Assembly: GCA_942491935.1 (NCBI GenBank)
Contig: CALOCZ010000020.1
Span: 5,823-69,822, forward strand
DNA length: 64,000 nucleotides
Direction: 5' to 3'
Source of the DNA: JAGTVG01 sp942491935
GTDB lineage: Bacteria > Bacteroidota > Bacteroidia > Cytophagales > Cyclobacteriaceae
In this document: in pieces, positions 9,641 to 20,894 of the stretch
Layout of the letters: each line of letters starts with the position of its first letter
Position numbering within the stretch: the stretch's first letter is position 1
Translations under genes and position numbers: made by a program
The notes under the pieces: model-generated
What the model saw: the letters and a program-made list of their open reading frames with translations, nothing else
Told to the model about the DNA's origin: nothing
The model's database searches: none

Positions 9641-10897
9641 CTGAAATTCCTTATGCTCTATCCCCCAACGCTTCGATCCGGGGGGTCGCTGCCTTGTGAA
9701 TGCATATGGAGGGGTAAAGAATCCATTGCATAGTGCTCCTCCTCCTATAATCCCATCATTGTCATGGTTAAAATCACTGATCGCCCAGCAGGCTCCCGGG
9801 CCAACATCGTCATATATATCTTCAGCAAATAAACCGGAGGCTCCGGTGTATGCATGTCCCTGCAGGTTGCGACCTACCCAGTCGTTATTATTTACAGCAC
9901 CCATCGCGACTAATTTTGATTTTGAATTCAACAGGAGGCGGGCAGTTTAAATAGCAGCGGCTGCGACAACTACGATATCTGCAGTTTGAGTCTGACCATT
10001 ATCATTTTCATCAAAATACTTGACACCTGTTGCAAGCCCTTCGTCATTGACCATCACTTCAGCTACCTGGCAATTTGTACGCAACTCACAATTTCCGGAT
10101 TTTATGGCGGTTGGAATTACTGTATTGTGTGTTCCGCATTTTGCATTGACCGGACAAGCAAATCCGACACAAGTGCGCATCCGGTAACATGCCGGCCTGC
10201 CCATATATGGGACGGAGTTACGTAACATGGGAATCGAAAATGGATTCAGTCCCAGTCTTTTTGCAGCGGTATGAAGCATTTCTCCCTCCCTGTTGTATTG
10301 AAATGCGGGCATGGGAAAAGGTTTTTTCCTTGGGCCCTGGTAAGGATTCCCGGTATGATCTCCTGAAACACCAATTTCCCATTCTGCTTTTTCATAACTC
10401 GGCTCCAGATCTTCATAAGTGATTGGCCAATCATCCAGAGTAGAACCTTCCACATGACCATAGGTAGACTTCATGAGAAAATCCTTTTGCATAAACCTCC
10501 AGGCCATTGCACCATAGCTGACAGTTCCGGATCCTACACAGGCTGCATTATTACTAAACGCATATTCAAAGGGTAAAACGATCCGGGAATTTCCATCCGG
10601 ACCTACAAATACCCTGCGGTGCCTTTCGTTATCCGGCCCAAAGGGATTTTCAAATGGATGCGTCCTTTGGGACATGAGTTCGTCGTCATTAAAAGCATCA
10701 TATGTGGCCCAATCACCACGTTCAAAAAGCACTACGCTTAATCCGGCCACAGCCAGTTCTTTTGCTACTACACCGCCACCTGCACCAGCACCTACGACTA
10801 TTGCATTTACATGTTTATTTCTCATGAAGCCTTCTTTTTGATTGAACACCTTTACTCGCTGCACCATATCTATTTCTGCCTCATGATATGCGGGCAA
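9618..10897 (-). CDS. GMC-family oxidoreductase, C-terminus missing, internal TAA
   Basis: FAD-dependent dehydrogenase, probably oxidising a sugar or polyol with a partner small subunit. The N-terminal FAD loop reads 'AIVVGAGAGGGVVAKELA' (about residues 30-47), and the GMC signature-like 'CVGSGTVSYGAMAWRFMQKD' lies near 147-166. 'CRMRTCVGFACPVNAKCG' near 260 is a Cys-rich block seen in gluconate-dehydrogenase-like relatives. At 9947-9949 the motif normally read AAxAIET is A-A-I-stop-T, a TAA where GAA is expected, with the same frame continuing through 'ARLLLNSKSKL'. The substrate-binding C-terminal third, with the catalytic His/Asn pair, is lost at the chimeric join. It overlaps the upstream small-subunit gene by 28 bases. 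Confidence 0.85.
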
Positions 10898-11487
10898 TCT
10901 ATCTTCATCATTTTATAACTGACATAATCGCAGTTCCCACCATGCCTGGGAGACCCATAGAAACCTTGCATGGTATGATCAAGTATCAGGTTAAAAAATG
11001 TTTTCTGATCAACCTCTTGCCAGTTTTCATCAGGAAGTTCCCCTTTCTCCATCAATTCAAGAATTTGAGTTTGATCTTTCGGGTCAATCTCCTGGAATAA
11101 TCTTCCGAATAATTGCTGAGCTGATAAATCAACACTTCTCAGTGCATTTCGATAGGTTTCCTGATGTCGCACATAGTAACCAGTTAGTTGTTTATCAAAA
11201 AAATTGACTACCCTGGCTTCGGTTGCCCCGGCATCCTGATCAGCAGGAATAAATTGCTCCGCTATCGCTTCTATCAACCTGGCTTCCTCCTCTGAGAGAA
11301 ACCGCCACATTGAAATTTTAGTTGTACAAGCGGGAATAAGTGTTATACTTCCACATGCATAACAGAGCTGACGTATGAAATCTCTGCGTTTAAGTTCCAT
11401 TTTATTGAATTGCTTTGGAGGAAGCACATCGAATGCTACCCCTTGTATAAAAAATTGTAATAATAATGACGGAATAGGTTTTTTCAC
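10870..11487 (-). CDS. Gluconate 2-dehydrogenase subunit 3-like protein, Tat-type leader
   Basis: Small partner of GMC-type flavoprotein dehydrogenases, thought to help export the flavoprotein. The twin-arginine-like stretch 'LKRRDFIRQLCYACGS' is followed by 'TLIPAC', suggesting a Tat-exported lipoprotein. The body contains 'FLSEEEARLIEAIAEQFIPA' and 'YGSPRHGGNCDYVSYKMM', typical of PF13618. A GTG start at 11487 gives 205 residues, but the ATG at 11400 places the Tat motif right at the N-terminus and is the more likely start. Neither has a strong ribosome site. It overlaps the GMC gene by 28 bases, supporting a two-subunit operon. Confidence 0.85.
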   Translation of the reverse strand: MKKPIPSLLLQFFIQGVAFDVLPPKQFNKMELKRRDFIRQLCYACGSITLIPACTTKISMWRFLSEEEARLIEAIAEQFIPADQDAGATEARVVNFFDKQLTGYYVRHQETYRNALRSVDLSAQQLFGRLFQEIDPKDQTQILELMEKGELPDENWQEVDQKTFFNLILDHTMQGFYGSPRHGGNCDYVSYKMMKIDCPHIMRQK

Positions 11488-11712
11488 CTGAAAAAAATGG
11501 AATCAACCAGACAGTCATATTTCCAAAAAACTTAGAAAATGAGTTATAGTAAATTCGGACTTATGATATATATCATTTTCTCCTATAAATTTATGAAAAT
11601 ACTATGGTTATTCCTTCAAAAATTTTTAGATTTAGTATATAGGGATAGTCAGATTACATTCCTTATTTCCTTTTGAAGGTTTAATAAAGTGCCGAAAACA
11701 GATTTTTTAATT

Positions 11713-12330
11713 ATGAAAACAAGCATTAAATTAAAGACCTACACCCTTGTAATTTTAACAGCATTGTTTTTCAAATGCAGCAGTTCTAATGAAACGACTC
11801 AGAAACTTGACATAAATGCTGATGTGAAACGTGTATATATATCCCATGGTGTCAATTTCAGTTTGAATAACCCAAGCGGAATTACAGAAGCTTCCTGGTT
11901 TTTTGAAGGTGGTGAACCGGAATATTTTAATGAGCTAAATCCTCCAACGATTTATTATGGCAAGAAAGGTGTATTTTCGGTTACTTTGAATCTGGTAGTT
12001 GGGGGTCAAAAACAAGTTATTCAAAAGGAAAATTTCATTCTTGTCCAGGAAGAACCTGATGGAAGGTTTGCTTTTATCTCCATAAATGCTGAAAAAGATG
12101 CCATCAAGGGTGGAGAATCTATAGAAGTCTGGGTTAACGCGGTTGGAGATGACCTTCAGTATGTCTGGTCATCCAATACTGGCTCTTTTAAAGGAGAAGG
12201 AGCCAAAGTAGAATTTTTCACCGGACCTTGTTTTGATGGGATAGCTGAGGTAAGTGCTCTGGTAAGTAATGATTATGGTTCTATGGAAAGAACTGTGAAG
12301 ATCAAGGTAGAAAGGGCTGAGAGTTATTAA
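11713..12330 (+). CDS. Putative lipoprotein with PKD/Ig-like folds
   Basis: The product starts with a lipoprotein leader ending 'LTALFFKCSSS' and has about 205 residues. After it come two beta-rich repeats: 'ITEASWFFEGGEPEYFN ...' (about residues 45-100) and 'FISINAEKDAIKGGESIEV' to 'SNDYGSMERTVKIKVE' (about 120-200). The W-F-x-G-G and Y-x-W-S-S-N patterns resemble PKD-like surface modules. An ATG 24 bases further upstream is in frame but would extend the leader unnaturally. No enzyme motif is visible. The role may be surface adhesion or a scaffold; function unknown. Confidence 0.7.
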   Translation: MKTSIKLKTYTLVILTALFFKCSSSNETTQKLDINADVKRVYISHGVNFSLNNPSGITEASWFFEGGEPEYFNELNPPTIYYGKKGVFSVTLNLVVGGQKQVIQKENFILVQEEPDGRFAFISINAEKDAIKGGESIEVWVNAVGDDLQYVWSSNTGSFKGEGAKVEFFTGPCFDGIAEVSALVSNDYGSMERTVKIKVERAESY

Positions 12331-12396
12331 GTGAAATCCTGAAATACTTCGACAAGATTGTTGTTAAGCTATTGATTCAAAATCCCTAAAAGTTTT

Positions 12397-12460
12397 CATT
12401 CGGAATCCCTAATAGAATATATGAAAAGGGATTTGAATGTATTCCGCACAAAACATGCGG
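12397..12460. terminator. Two adjacent hairpins in convergent intergenic region
   Basis: CATTCGGAATCCCT (12397-12410) pairs with AGGGATTTGAATG (12427-12439) through a 13-pair stem with one bulge. CCGCA (12444-12448) then pairs with TGCGG (12456-12460) around a seven-base loop. The pair lies between the lipoprotein gene (+) and the GPP34 gene (-), so a shared transcription stop is likely, although neither is followed by a strong T-run. Confidence 0.5.
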
Positions 12461-12544
12461 TTTACTTAATTTACAGGCCCTGAGGGTATTGGAAGAAAAA
12501 ATCCGGGAATTATGTTAAAGAATGGCTTCAAAGTTTTTTATTAA

Positions 12545-13198
12545 TCAAGATCCAGTGGCTACTGTTGCTGCCACGGCCGCAGCCTGCATTTCCTGAATTA
12601 CTTTCTGCACTTCTTTTGAGACAGAGTCATTCTGTACCCTTTCCTTTATATTCAGTTTTACTGTCTTGAGAGATTCTTTATCTTTTGTGATCAGTTTATA
12701 CGCTTTACATCCATCAATTATTCCCAAAAGACAAGCCATATCATCCCCAGGTGCTTTATTTTTTAACACTATTTCACTGATTTCCAGGAGGATCTGTTTT
12801 CTGAAGTTTTTATCAATAAGAAAAGCATTTTTGTATGGGAAAAACAAAAATCTTCTTTCTTCAATCCTGACTTTACCTTTTAAAACCAGATCCCTTAGAA
12901 TCATATGCCTGAATTTCCTGCTGTTCCAGGCAAAAGTGGCGATCCAGGTTTTAATTCTTTTCATCTTTTTTGATGCTGCAATTTTACTTAGTAAAATATT
13001 ATGAGCCTCTGATGTCTTGGTATAAGAGGAATGGGCGATTATCCTTTTATCCTTAAATTCAATTTTTTCTTCCAGGGAGAGATCCATCAGAATGGCTCCG
13101 AAAAGACCCGGATTGATCTTTGTTTCAGGTATGAGGTACCTGGATTTTTCGGGATGCATGATAATTAATAAGAATTTTTCAGCGGTATTTAGTTCCAT
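12545..13198 (-). CDS. GPP34 (GOLPH3-like) family protein
   Basis: Bacterial members of the GPP34 family resemble the eukaryotic Golgi phosphoprotein 3, which binds membrane lipids; their bacterial role is not established. The 217-residue product opens 'MELNTAEKFLLIIMHPEKSR', followed by 'NPGLFGAILMDLSLEEKIEF', matching the family N-terminal helix and the 'G-x-x-x-A-x-L-x-D-L' core. The Ala-rich C-terminal helix 'VQKVIQEMQAAAVAATVATG' is also typical. It ends 11 bases before the start region of the sulfatase gene on the same strand, so co-transcription is possible. No catalytic site is expected. Confidence 0.8.
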   Translation of the reverse strand: MELNTAEKFLLIIMHPEKSRYLIPETKINPGLFGAILMDLSLEEKIEFKDKRIIAHSSYTKTSEAHNILLSKIAASKKMKRIKTWIATFAWNSRKFRHMILRDLVLKGKVRIEERRFLFFPYKNAFLIDKNFRKQILLEISEIVLKNKAPGDDMACLLGIIDGCKAYKLITKDKESLKTVKLNIKERVQNDSVSKEVQKVIQEMQAAAVAATVATGS

Positions 13199-13208
13199 AA
13201 TCAGAAAT

Positions 13209-14660
13209 TTATTTTACCCAGATCGTGTCGTTAAATTGTTTCAGTTGTTCAAAAAGGGATGAATTGAGGCGATCCAGCTCATTACTCAAGGTTGACTCCT
13301 CGGCCAGATTTCTGGTTTCATATGGATCTTTCACCAGATCAAACAACTGCATATGCTCCTGATCGTTCACCCGATATCTGATCAGCTTGTATTGGGTATC
13401 CCGGATAGCACGCTGATTAGCCTTGTAGGTTGTAGTAATGAACTGATGGTGATCCGCCCTGGGATTTTTCAGGACATGATCAAAGCTCAAGCCATCCACT
13501 GATTGGGGGACAGATATACCTAACATGTTGCATAAGGTTGGATACATATCCGTCAGGTAAACGAATGCCTCAGATCTGGCATTGACCGGAATTCCCGGCC
13601 CGGATATGATCAGGGGGATATTTATGCTATGCTCATAGAGGTTCTGCTTTCCAAATAATCCATGCTGCCCTACAGCCAGGCCATTATCACCAGAATAAAT
13701 AATGATTGTGTTATCGTAAATACCTTTCGCTTTCAGGGCTTCAATAATGTCCCCTAGCCGGTCATCATTATGTGAGATCAATGCATAATAATCCCTCAGG
13801 TGTTCTTTTACAATAGGTTTTGTTCTGGGGAATGGGGCCAGCATCTCATCCCGAACCTTCATTTCACCATTGTCAAAAGGATGCTGAGGCATGAAGTTTG
13901 GTGGAATGCTTATGTTGGCCGTATCATACATTTCAATATATTCCTGATGCGTAGTCCTGGGATCATGCGGAGTCATCAAAGCAGTATACAGAAAGAACGG
14001 CTTTTCGGAGTCGTAATTTTCAATAAAATCAATGGCCGTTTCCGCAAATATATCGGTACTGTGTTTACCTCCATACATATATTCCCCCAATTCATAAGTA
14101 ATTTCCTTTTTATAGAAAAAGTCATTGATCACCGGCCTCATTTTTCTCTCATAATGCTCGATAGATTTGTAGGAGTTGAGCGGAACATTCCACTGGTCAT
14201 GCATACCTCCGAAGAATATATTATTGCCGTCATTAAAGATCCGGTAATATGACTGAGGTTGGCTATGGTATTTACCAATGCCATAACAGTTATAACCCGC
14301 TTTCTGCAGGCTCTCCCCCAGTGTCGAATCGCTTTCTGGTATAATCGATCCATTCCTGGTCAGGTTGTTCAGATATTTGCCGGTTAAAAGCATCATCCGG
14401 CTGGGTAGGCAGACTGCACCGGAATAGGATCCCATGATATATGCATTTGTAAAACTCAAGCCTTCGGAAACCAGCTTATCCAGGTTCGGTGTGATGATCT
14501 CAGCATTACCCAGTGCATGTATGGTTTCTCCCCGCTGGTCATCCGCCAGGACAAATACAATATTCGGCTTAACCGGATCAATGATCTCCTGTTCACACCC
14601 TGCCAGGGCAAATAATACTACAATGGATAATGGAAATAATAAATTTCTAATGATAATCAT
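13209..14660 (-). CDS. Sulfatase (type I, formylglycine), lipoprotein
   Basis: Hydrolyses sulfate esters, probably on an algal or host glycan. The ATG at 14660 gives the leader 'MIIIRNLLFPLSIVVLFAL' ending at a lipobox Cys ('ALAGC'), so I prefer it over the upstream in-frame start. The metal site begins 'VFVLADDQRGETI'. The formylglycine motif is 'CLPSRMMLLTGKY' (C-x-P-S-R). Later metal ligands lie in 'IIIYSGDNGLAVGQHG'. The C-terminal 'QLFDLVKDPYETRNLAEE' is the usual sulfatase ending. About 483 residues and intact. The adjoining fucosidase suggests action on sulfated fucose-containing polysaccharide; the exact linkage is unknown. Confidence 0.93.
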   Translation of the reverse strand: MIIIRNLLFPLSIVVLFALAGCEQEIIDPVKPNIVFVLADDQRGETIHALGNAEIITPNLDKLVSEGLSFTNAYIMGSYSGAVCLPSRMMLLTGKYLNNLTRNGSIIPESDSTLGESLQKAGYNCYGIGKYHSQPQSYYRIFNDGNNIFFGGMHDQWNVPLNSYKSIEHYERKMRPVINDFFYKKEITYELGEYMYGGKHSTDIFAETAIDFIENYDSEKPFFLYTALMTPHDPRTTHQEYIEMYDTANISIPPNFMPQHPFDNGEMKVRDEMLAPFPRTKPIVKEHLRDYYALISHNDDRLGDIIEALKAKGIYDNTIIIYSGDNGLAVGQHGLFGKQNLYEHSINIPLIISGPGIPVNARSEAFVYLTDMYPTLCNMLGISVPQSVDGLSFDHVLKNPRADHHQFITTTYKANQRAIRDTQYKLIRYRVNDQEHMQLFDLVKDPYETRNLAEESTLSNELDRLNSSLFEQLKQFNDTIWVK

Positions 14661-14726
14661 GCCTTCATTACTATGTTTACAGGATCTTATCCAAACGTTC
14701 AATTGATTTATTAAAGTATCTTTTAT

Positions 14727-14797
14727 TTAAGGGAACTCCAAGGAAAGGTCACTAGATTCTTCAGGATCATTCAAAATATCATAGAGTTCAAAAGAAT
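14727..14797 (-). pseudogene. Remnant of a sulfatase C-terminus
   Basis: Directly after the fucosidase stop, the minus strand encodes 'DSFELYDILNDPEESSDLS' and then LEFP-stop. The E-L-Y-D-x-x-x-D-P-E-E pattern is the standard C-terminal signature of sulfatases. No start or upstream sulfatase sequence is present in this frame, so it is a leftover of a deleted or rearranged sulfatase gene. Confidence 0.6.
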
Positions 14798-16408
14798 CAA
14801 TTAATGTTGAATGTATAAATCTCACCAGAGATCATAATCTGTGGATGAATGACCACTGCCCGGTATTGATAGGCTCCCGGACTCAAATCTTCCAGAGTGA
14901 CTTTATATTCTCCTGGTTTATCAACATCCATTGTCCCGGTCATTATCCATTCAGCGCCCCCCACCCTTTCATTCAGTGTAGTCGGCGCTTTCCGGTACTG
15001 AAAGGCTATACGCACTGCTTCAGCATCACCTAAATCTTCCAGGCTGACCATAAAAGTCACATTGCTACCCTCTTGTTTGACATCTTCAATTGTCCGGATA
15101 AAAGGTGGTTCGAGTGCCTTTTCAACATTATCCAGTTTAAGCACAATAGGATTGGGCCATTTGTGGTTATTGTATATCCGCTGTGCCCTGACAACGGAAA
15201 TGTTCAGACCATCTGAATTCTGACTGAACTTCGAGGCAGGATCCACACTCATATATTCTACAATTTTATCATTCTGTCCCAATACGCTGACTTTTGTTTG
15301 GTTAGTGGCTTGCACAGAATTAATCTTAAATTCTCTTCTATCTCCCCTTGTCCAATTTTTCTGATCAAAAAGAAATGCATATACGGTTTGACTATCTTTT
15401 GATTGGCAAAACCATATATCTCCTTCATTGGTGATGATCCAGGGCCGAACATTATCTATTGCTTCATGATTTATAAAATACCAGGCAGCCACCTCGCGCA
15501 AGTTACGATCCTGTTCAAAGGGGATGTTACCGTAGGCATCCGGACCGATGTTCAATAAAAGTGCTCCTCCCTTCGCCCTTGTTTCAACCAGCATTTTGAT
15601 GATCTGTGCCCCTGATTTATAGGACTCATTGGTCGGTTTGAATTGCCATTGCGTGCCAATGGTTATACATGACTCCCATACACGTTCCGATGTGATCCCT
15701 GGAAGATATTGCTCAGGGGTTTTGCAATTCCCCTCTCGTAATTAGTAATTCAGGATTAATTCCCCAGCAGTATGGTTTTAAGGCTTTTATGAGGGATCCT
15801 TCTCCACCGTCAAAGAATACAACATCGACGGGTCCATATTTGGTTAACAATTCCCTGCACTGCCGTTGGTTGTATTCGATATATTTTTCCATCAAATCAT
15901 CCGGAATATCATCTATATTACTCCTTCTGATCAGCTCATCATTCTGGTAAAGAAACCAAAAATCCTCCGGGGAGAAGTACAAGCCAACTTTGAGGCCATG
16001 TTTACGACAGGCGCTAATATAATCCTTTACGATATCCTGTTTATAAGGCGTATTCATTATATTGAAAGGCGTTGTTTCCGTATCCCACATACAGAAACCG
16101 GAGTGATGCTTAGCCGTAAAAACCATATATTTCATACCAGCCAACTTAGCCAGTACCGCCATTCTATCCGCATCAAAGTCAGTGGGATTAAAAGTTTCTG
16201 GCAATTCATTAAAATAGCGGTTAGTGTAATCTTCAGATGCTCCGACGGTGGAATGGCTGATGACAATCCCCAGTTGGGAGTCCATACTCCAGTGAATGAA
16301 CATACCGAAACCTGCATCTTTCAGCCATTCTTCCATTTCAGGTTTATTCTGGGAAAATCCAGTGTGGCAAACAAGAGATAATATCAAATAAAAAGATATT
16401 CTTTTCAT
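14797..16408 (-). CDS. Alpha-L-fucosidase (GH29), one frameshift
   Basis: Exported hydrolase releasing alpha-linked L-fucose. A Sec leader 'MKRISFYLILSLVCHTGFSQ' is followed by the GH29 catalytic barrel: 'GFGMFIHWSMDSQLG', 'FTAKHHSGFCMWDTETTPFN', 'GLKVGLYFSPEDFW' and 'VDVVFFDGGEG', where the Asp of FFDG is the expected nucleophile. The frame breaks at a run of four G on the plus strand (15716-15719); dropping one base restores 'GELQNPEQYLPGITSERVW'. The second half has 'AKGGALLLNIGPDAYGNIP' and a beta-sandwich tail ending 'EIYTFNIN'. Total length about 536 residues. Homopolymer error is more likely than gene death. Confidence 0.9.
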
Positions 16409-16613
16409 AATGTATTTTTTATCATGACATCCAGCCCGGACCGCAAATTGATCAGTATATTACCCGGTTATAACAAATCTGTGTATCAAATCCCTTCCAA
16501 ATAATGAAATCAAATTGCCTTAATTCTATTTTATCGGTAAGCATATAATAATCGATTGATAAACCTGAAATCTGAAGGGATTTGTCATCTCATATTCTGA
16601 AAATATAAAAATA

Positions 16614-19450
16614 TTATCCTGTTGATTCCTCTATTCCAGCCAGAAGATCTTTTGCTTCCCTGGCCAACCCAAATGATTCATCCGCATTTTCCCAAACCTT
16701 ATTGGCAATCAGGAGGTGCTCTTTTGCTTTTGTTTCATTTCCCTCTTCAAGATATATCTTTGCTATAGACAAATGTGCTGAAGCCTGGTATGGATTCAAT
16801 TTAAGTCTTTCTTCAAGAATTTCCATGGCTTTATCAGGCTTATCTAGCTTGACATAACAATTGGCGATCTTGCTATCCAGCATTTCTTTAGAAAAAAACA
16901 CATTGACTGCTTTGAATTCAAGGTACTTATCAAGTGATGCTTGATATTCTTCTTTTAAAAACATGATCTCAGCGGCGTAGTATTTATCAATATTGCCTGA
17001 AGATCCATATTTAGATATATATATTCTTCAACCCGCAGTAATTCTTCCTCGGCCTTTTCAATATCTCCCAAATTCATATAATAATTGATATAACCATAAG
17101 CTGTAACATTTTTAAAAGAATCACTTAACTTCCCTTCTTCCCGTTGGATGATCTGCAAAGCCGTATCAGCCTGATCGATCATAAAATACCAGTATAACCG
17201 TGTTATTCTGTATATTGATATCACAAAGGGGGGATATTCCCTTTTACCCATATCAAGTGTCTGTTCCCAGAGCTCTATTACCTTCTCAATTTGACCATGT
17301 GCCTCATAATATTCCATCATGGTAGAATATACTGTCATACTGTCCCCTGTAGTTTTTGCTTTTTTCAATGCAGAGGCCAATATGTTTTCTGCTTCCTGAA
17401 AGTAACCTTGCCGTTCTTTAATAATAGCCATCTGTCCTATGCTATTTATATTGCTCTCTGACAATAAAACAGATCTTTCATAGTTTTTTTCAGCTTCATC
17501 GTATTCACCCTGATTAAAAAAGTAATCTCCCAGAAGCCTGAATGACCGGGAATGAGTTGGATAACGTTCCGCATACAAATTATAATACTGTAGTGCTTCT
17601 TCATTCTTACCCTGCACCATTAATACCTCAGCAAGATCAACATAAAAATCACCCCGGTTATCATCTATTTCCAGGGCCTCTTTCAATATCTCTTCTGCTT
17701 TTATGGGTTCACCGGATACTTTATGGATCTGAGCGAGGAAATTGTAGGCATTCACATTTTGAGGATACAACTCCTTCCACATTTCCAGGACTTTGATCCT
17801 TTTTTTCCTGCTCCTCATTGATATGATAGTAAAGGGATTTTGCAAGAAACTGGTCCTGTTCAGGAAGCATATAATCCTTTTCTATTACCTTTCCTATGTA
17901 TTCAGAAGCTTCCTTCATCTGGCTATTAAGCAGATATACAGCTGCCAGGTTGAATGCTGACGACATAAAACCCGGATCTTTTTCAAGAGAATTAAGAAAA
18001 TGTTCAATACTGCCATTATAATCGTTATTATAGCTGGCTGCTACAATCCCCATAATAAAATCCTTATATGCATCCATATCAGTTGTCAGGATGCTGGAAA
18101 CAGGAAGGTCCTCCACCGACTCTAAATAATTCTCCGGCATCTCCAGATCTTTTTTCAATTGAACAGTAAGCTGATCAATAATGTTGAAAACATCTCTCCC
18201 TTCATATGAATGTTCTGATATTAATTTGCCATTTTCAACATGATGCAGTTTTGTTTCAACCTGATACCCTGTTTCTGTAATGTCGTATCCTCCTGACAGC
18301 ATATATTCCATTCTGAAATCACTTGCTATTTTTCTCATGAGATTGAAGTCAACATTATCCAAATCATTAACCCCGGCTCCTCTCAGTTCATCAACAAACA
18401 ATTCAGTTCCTTTTGGCTGAAAAAATACATCCTGTCCAAGATCTATCAGAATGGCGGTATTAATTCCTGAGGAAAGCCACCCATGCGTATCGGGATCCCC
18501 GAAATTCTCGAAATTAAAAACAGCAATAGTTTTTATAAATTCATTCTTGGGGACGATTCGTTGAATAGTCTTTCCCTCCTCATCCTCTACGATAACTTCC
18601 CTGGTAGTGGCCCCAAGGTCTTTCCCCTGAAATAGTATGATAAGAATAACAATTGAAATAGCAAAATTGGCAGAAACGAAGATCCTTTCCCTTTTCACCC
18701 ATTGGTCCATTCCGGATCGGCCATGATAATAGGCCATGAACGCTACACTCGGCAGCAATGATAGCAATAAAATCCAGGTTAAATCAAACCAATTTGGTGA
18801 TAGCAAGTACTTATTAATTATCCAGGAAATGACTTGGATAATTAGGAAGGAGACCAGGATGTAAAGCACGGAAAGTTGTAAAACCTTTCTTCTTGCCCAG
18901 ATATCCTTGATAAACGCAGTTATACTATTACCCACCGGTTGTGCCGGGGGTTCAGGCAAACCCTCCCCACCAGAGTATACACTTTTATTGGTCTTTCAAC
19001 ATTTTTCAGGCTCCTGGTGCCTACAAATTGTGCTTTGAACTCTTGCTTATTGGATATATCCTCAAATACCCGGTCAGTTATATAAATCCCACCTGGAGGA
19101 GCAAGGGGCTCTATCCTGGATGCAATATTGACGCCATCACCAAAAATATCATTTTCCGAAAGGGTGACCTCCCCAACATGTATTCCAATCCTGATCTTGA
19201 AATCCTGGTTTCCGATAGATCTTTGAAACTCAAGGGCGCAAGTCACAGCATCGACAGCACTTGAAAAACTTGATAATGTTCCATCCCCTATTTCTTTCAG
19301 CCACTTCCCTTCATGCTTGCTTATTAAAGGTTTCAGGATTTCTCTGACCAACTGTATTGCCTGCAAGGCATCTTTTTCACTTTTCGACATCATGGATGTA
19401 TAGCCCACTATATCGGTAAACATGATTGCGGCGAGTCTCCTTTGTTGCAT
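16614..19450 (-). CDS. Class III adenylate/guanylate cyclase with membrane and TPR domains, three frameshifts
   Basis: Predicted signalling protein. N-terminal cyclase domain (residues about 1-165) has metal-binding 'AAIMFTDIVGYTSMMSKSEK', 'LKEIGDGTLSSFSSA' and 'FGDGVNIASRIEPLAPPGG'. After a frame break near 18940 come three or four membrane helices (about residues 180-270), then a TolB-like module starting 'TIAVFNFENFGDPDTHGWLS'. About 450 residues of tetratricopeptide repeats follow, broken again near 17805 (at a T/A-run) and 16960. The reconstructed protein is about 940 residues. The layout cyclase-TM-TolB-TPR is known in Bacteroidota and proteobacteria; the input signal is unknown. A decayed cyclase N-terminus lies elsewhere in the window near 38.8 kb. 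Confidence 0.85.
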
Positions 19451-19808
19451 TATAAAAGCTTAAATCAATAAAATCCTAATTAAAGAATTCTTTAGAACAA
19501 ATTTAAAATTAATTGCAAAAGGTTCATTTTCAAATTTCCATGAATATAATTTAATAAGCTGAGGAATTCAATAGAATTTCAAGGTCTGGTTATTGAATCA
19601 TATGCCGGGCAAATAAATTGTTTAAAAGGAAAAGTGTATAAAATTAAACGCATATTTTAATTTATAATCAAAGTATATATAAAAATCCATTATACAAGCG
19701 AACTGGATAAAGTGAATGTGAAATTGACTGAATTACAGATAATTTGTATCTTACCGTTTTAGTGTAAGAATACCTTATATGAAAGAAGAGAGAGGATATG
19801 CTTATAGG
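19451..19808. other. A+T-rich divergent intergenic region
   Basis: Separates the cyclase gene (-) from the outer-membrane protein gene (+) and so should hold both promoters. I see no coding potential, strong hairpin or clear operator in it. Confidence 0.5.
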
Positions 19809-20719
19809 ATGTTATTACGTCCGAAGATTTATTTGGCATGTCTTTTCTTTTTTGTTTTTCTTCCCGCGAATCTATAAGCCAGGAACTGGAACCGAGAGCG
19901 CTGACCAATATTCCAGTGGGAATGAATTTCGCTGTAATAGGATATGGTTATTCCCAGGGGAATATATTATTGGATCCTGCTGTTCCGATTGAAGACGTTA
20001 ATGCCAAACTTCATCAGGTGGCCGGAGCATATATGCGATCCATAAAGCTATTCGGACTCGCCGGGAAAGTGGATGTAATAGTGCCCTGGGCATCAGGTGA
20101 CTGGACTGGGAAACTGAACGGAATCGATACTTTCAGGTCTGTCAGTGGCATGGGGGATGCAAGGATAAGATTATCCCTGAATTTTGCCGGAGCTCCTCCA
20201 CTTTTCATACAGGATTTTCGCGGTTACACTCCCCAAAAAATTTCCGGTGTCAGCCTTCAGATATTCACACCCACCGGACAATATGATCCTGAACGTCTCA
20301 TCAATCTGGGATCCAACCGCTGGGTTTTCAAACCTCAATGGGGTTTTGCAAGATATTTTCGGAATTGGATATTTGAGACCTATCTCAGTGCATATTTCTT
20401 CACTGCGAACAATAATTTCTTTGGCGGAAATGAACTTAAGCAGAATCCCCTTGGAGCAATAAAAATTCACGGTATACGTACCTTCCCAAAGAACTGGTGG
20501 CTGGCCCTGGATGCCGGATATGGTATAGGAGGAAGAACAATTATTAATGGCGAGGAAAGGGATACCCGAATATCTACTTTTCGTTTCGGGTTAACCTTCG
20601 CAGTGCCTATCGGGCAGCATCATGTGGTTAGAGTAAACGGCACTACTGGAATTCGTATTGAACGCGGATCTGATTTTAATGCTGTTAATCTTATATATCA
20701 ATTCAGGTGGATTAGATAA
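19809..20719 (+). CDS. Outer-membrane beta-barrel protein (transporter-like), frameshift in leader
   Basis: Starting at ATG 19809 the leader reads 'MLLRPKIYLACLFFFVFLPA' and then, with one base restored near 19879, continues as NLYSQELEPRALTNIPVG. The mature part has alternating hydrophobic strands and ends in an aromatic strand 'NLIYQFRWIR', as beta-barrels do. Motifs such as 'GMNFAVIGYGYSQGNILLDP', 'GKVDVIVPWASGDWTG' and 'GMGDARIRLSLNF' match the phenol-degradation-type (MetA-like, PF13557) porins often annotated 'transporter'. About 303 residues. Substrate unknown. Confidence 0.75.
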
Positions 20720-20894
20720 GAATTTAAATCCAGTCAATTCATCATCAAATCGAATTTTAAATGGAATTCTTCAGATATCTATTATTAAACTGATCCAAAA
20801 AGTAGCTAATTTTATCCCCTCTGTTTGAATAAATAAAAATTAGAATTTAACAGATCGGCGGATTTCCTGTTCTTAATTAAAATTAATAGCTCAA

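Noticed and set aside
9053..9931. A novel GMC-GWxTD fusion enzyme
   Set aside because: Both halves are incomplete, composition changes at the seam and an internal TAA precedes it; chimeric assembly explains it better.
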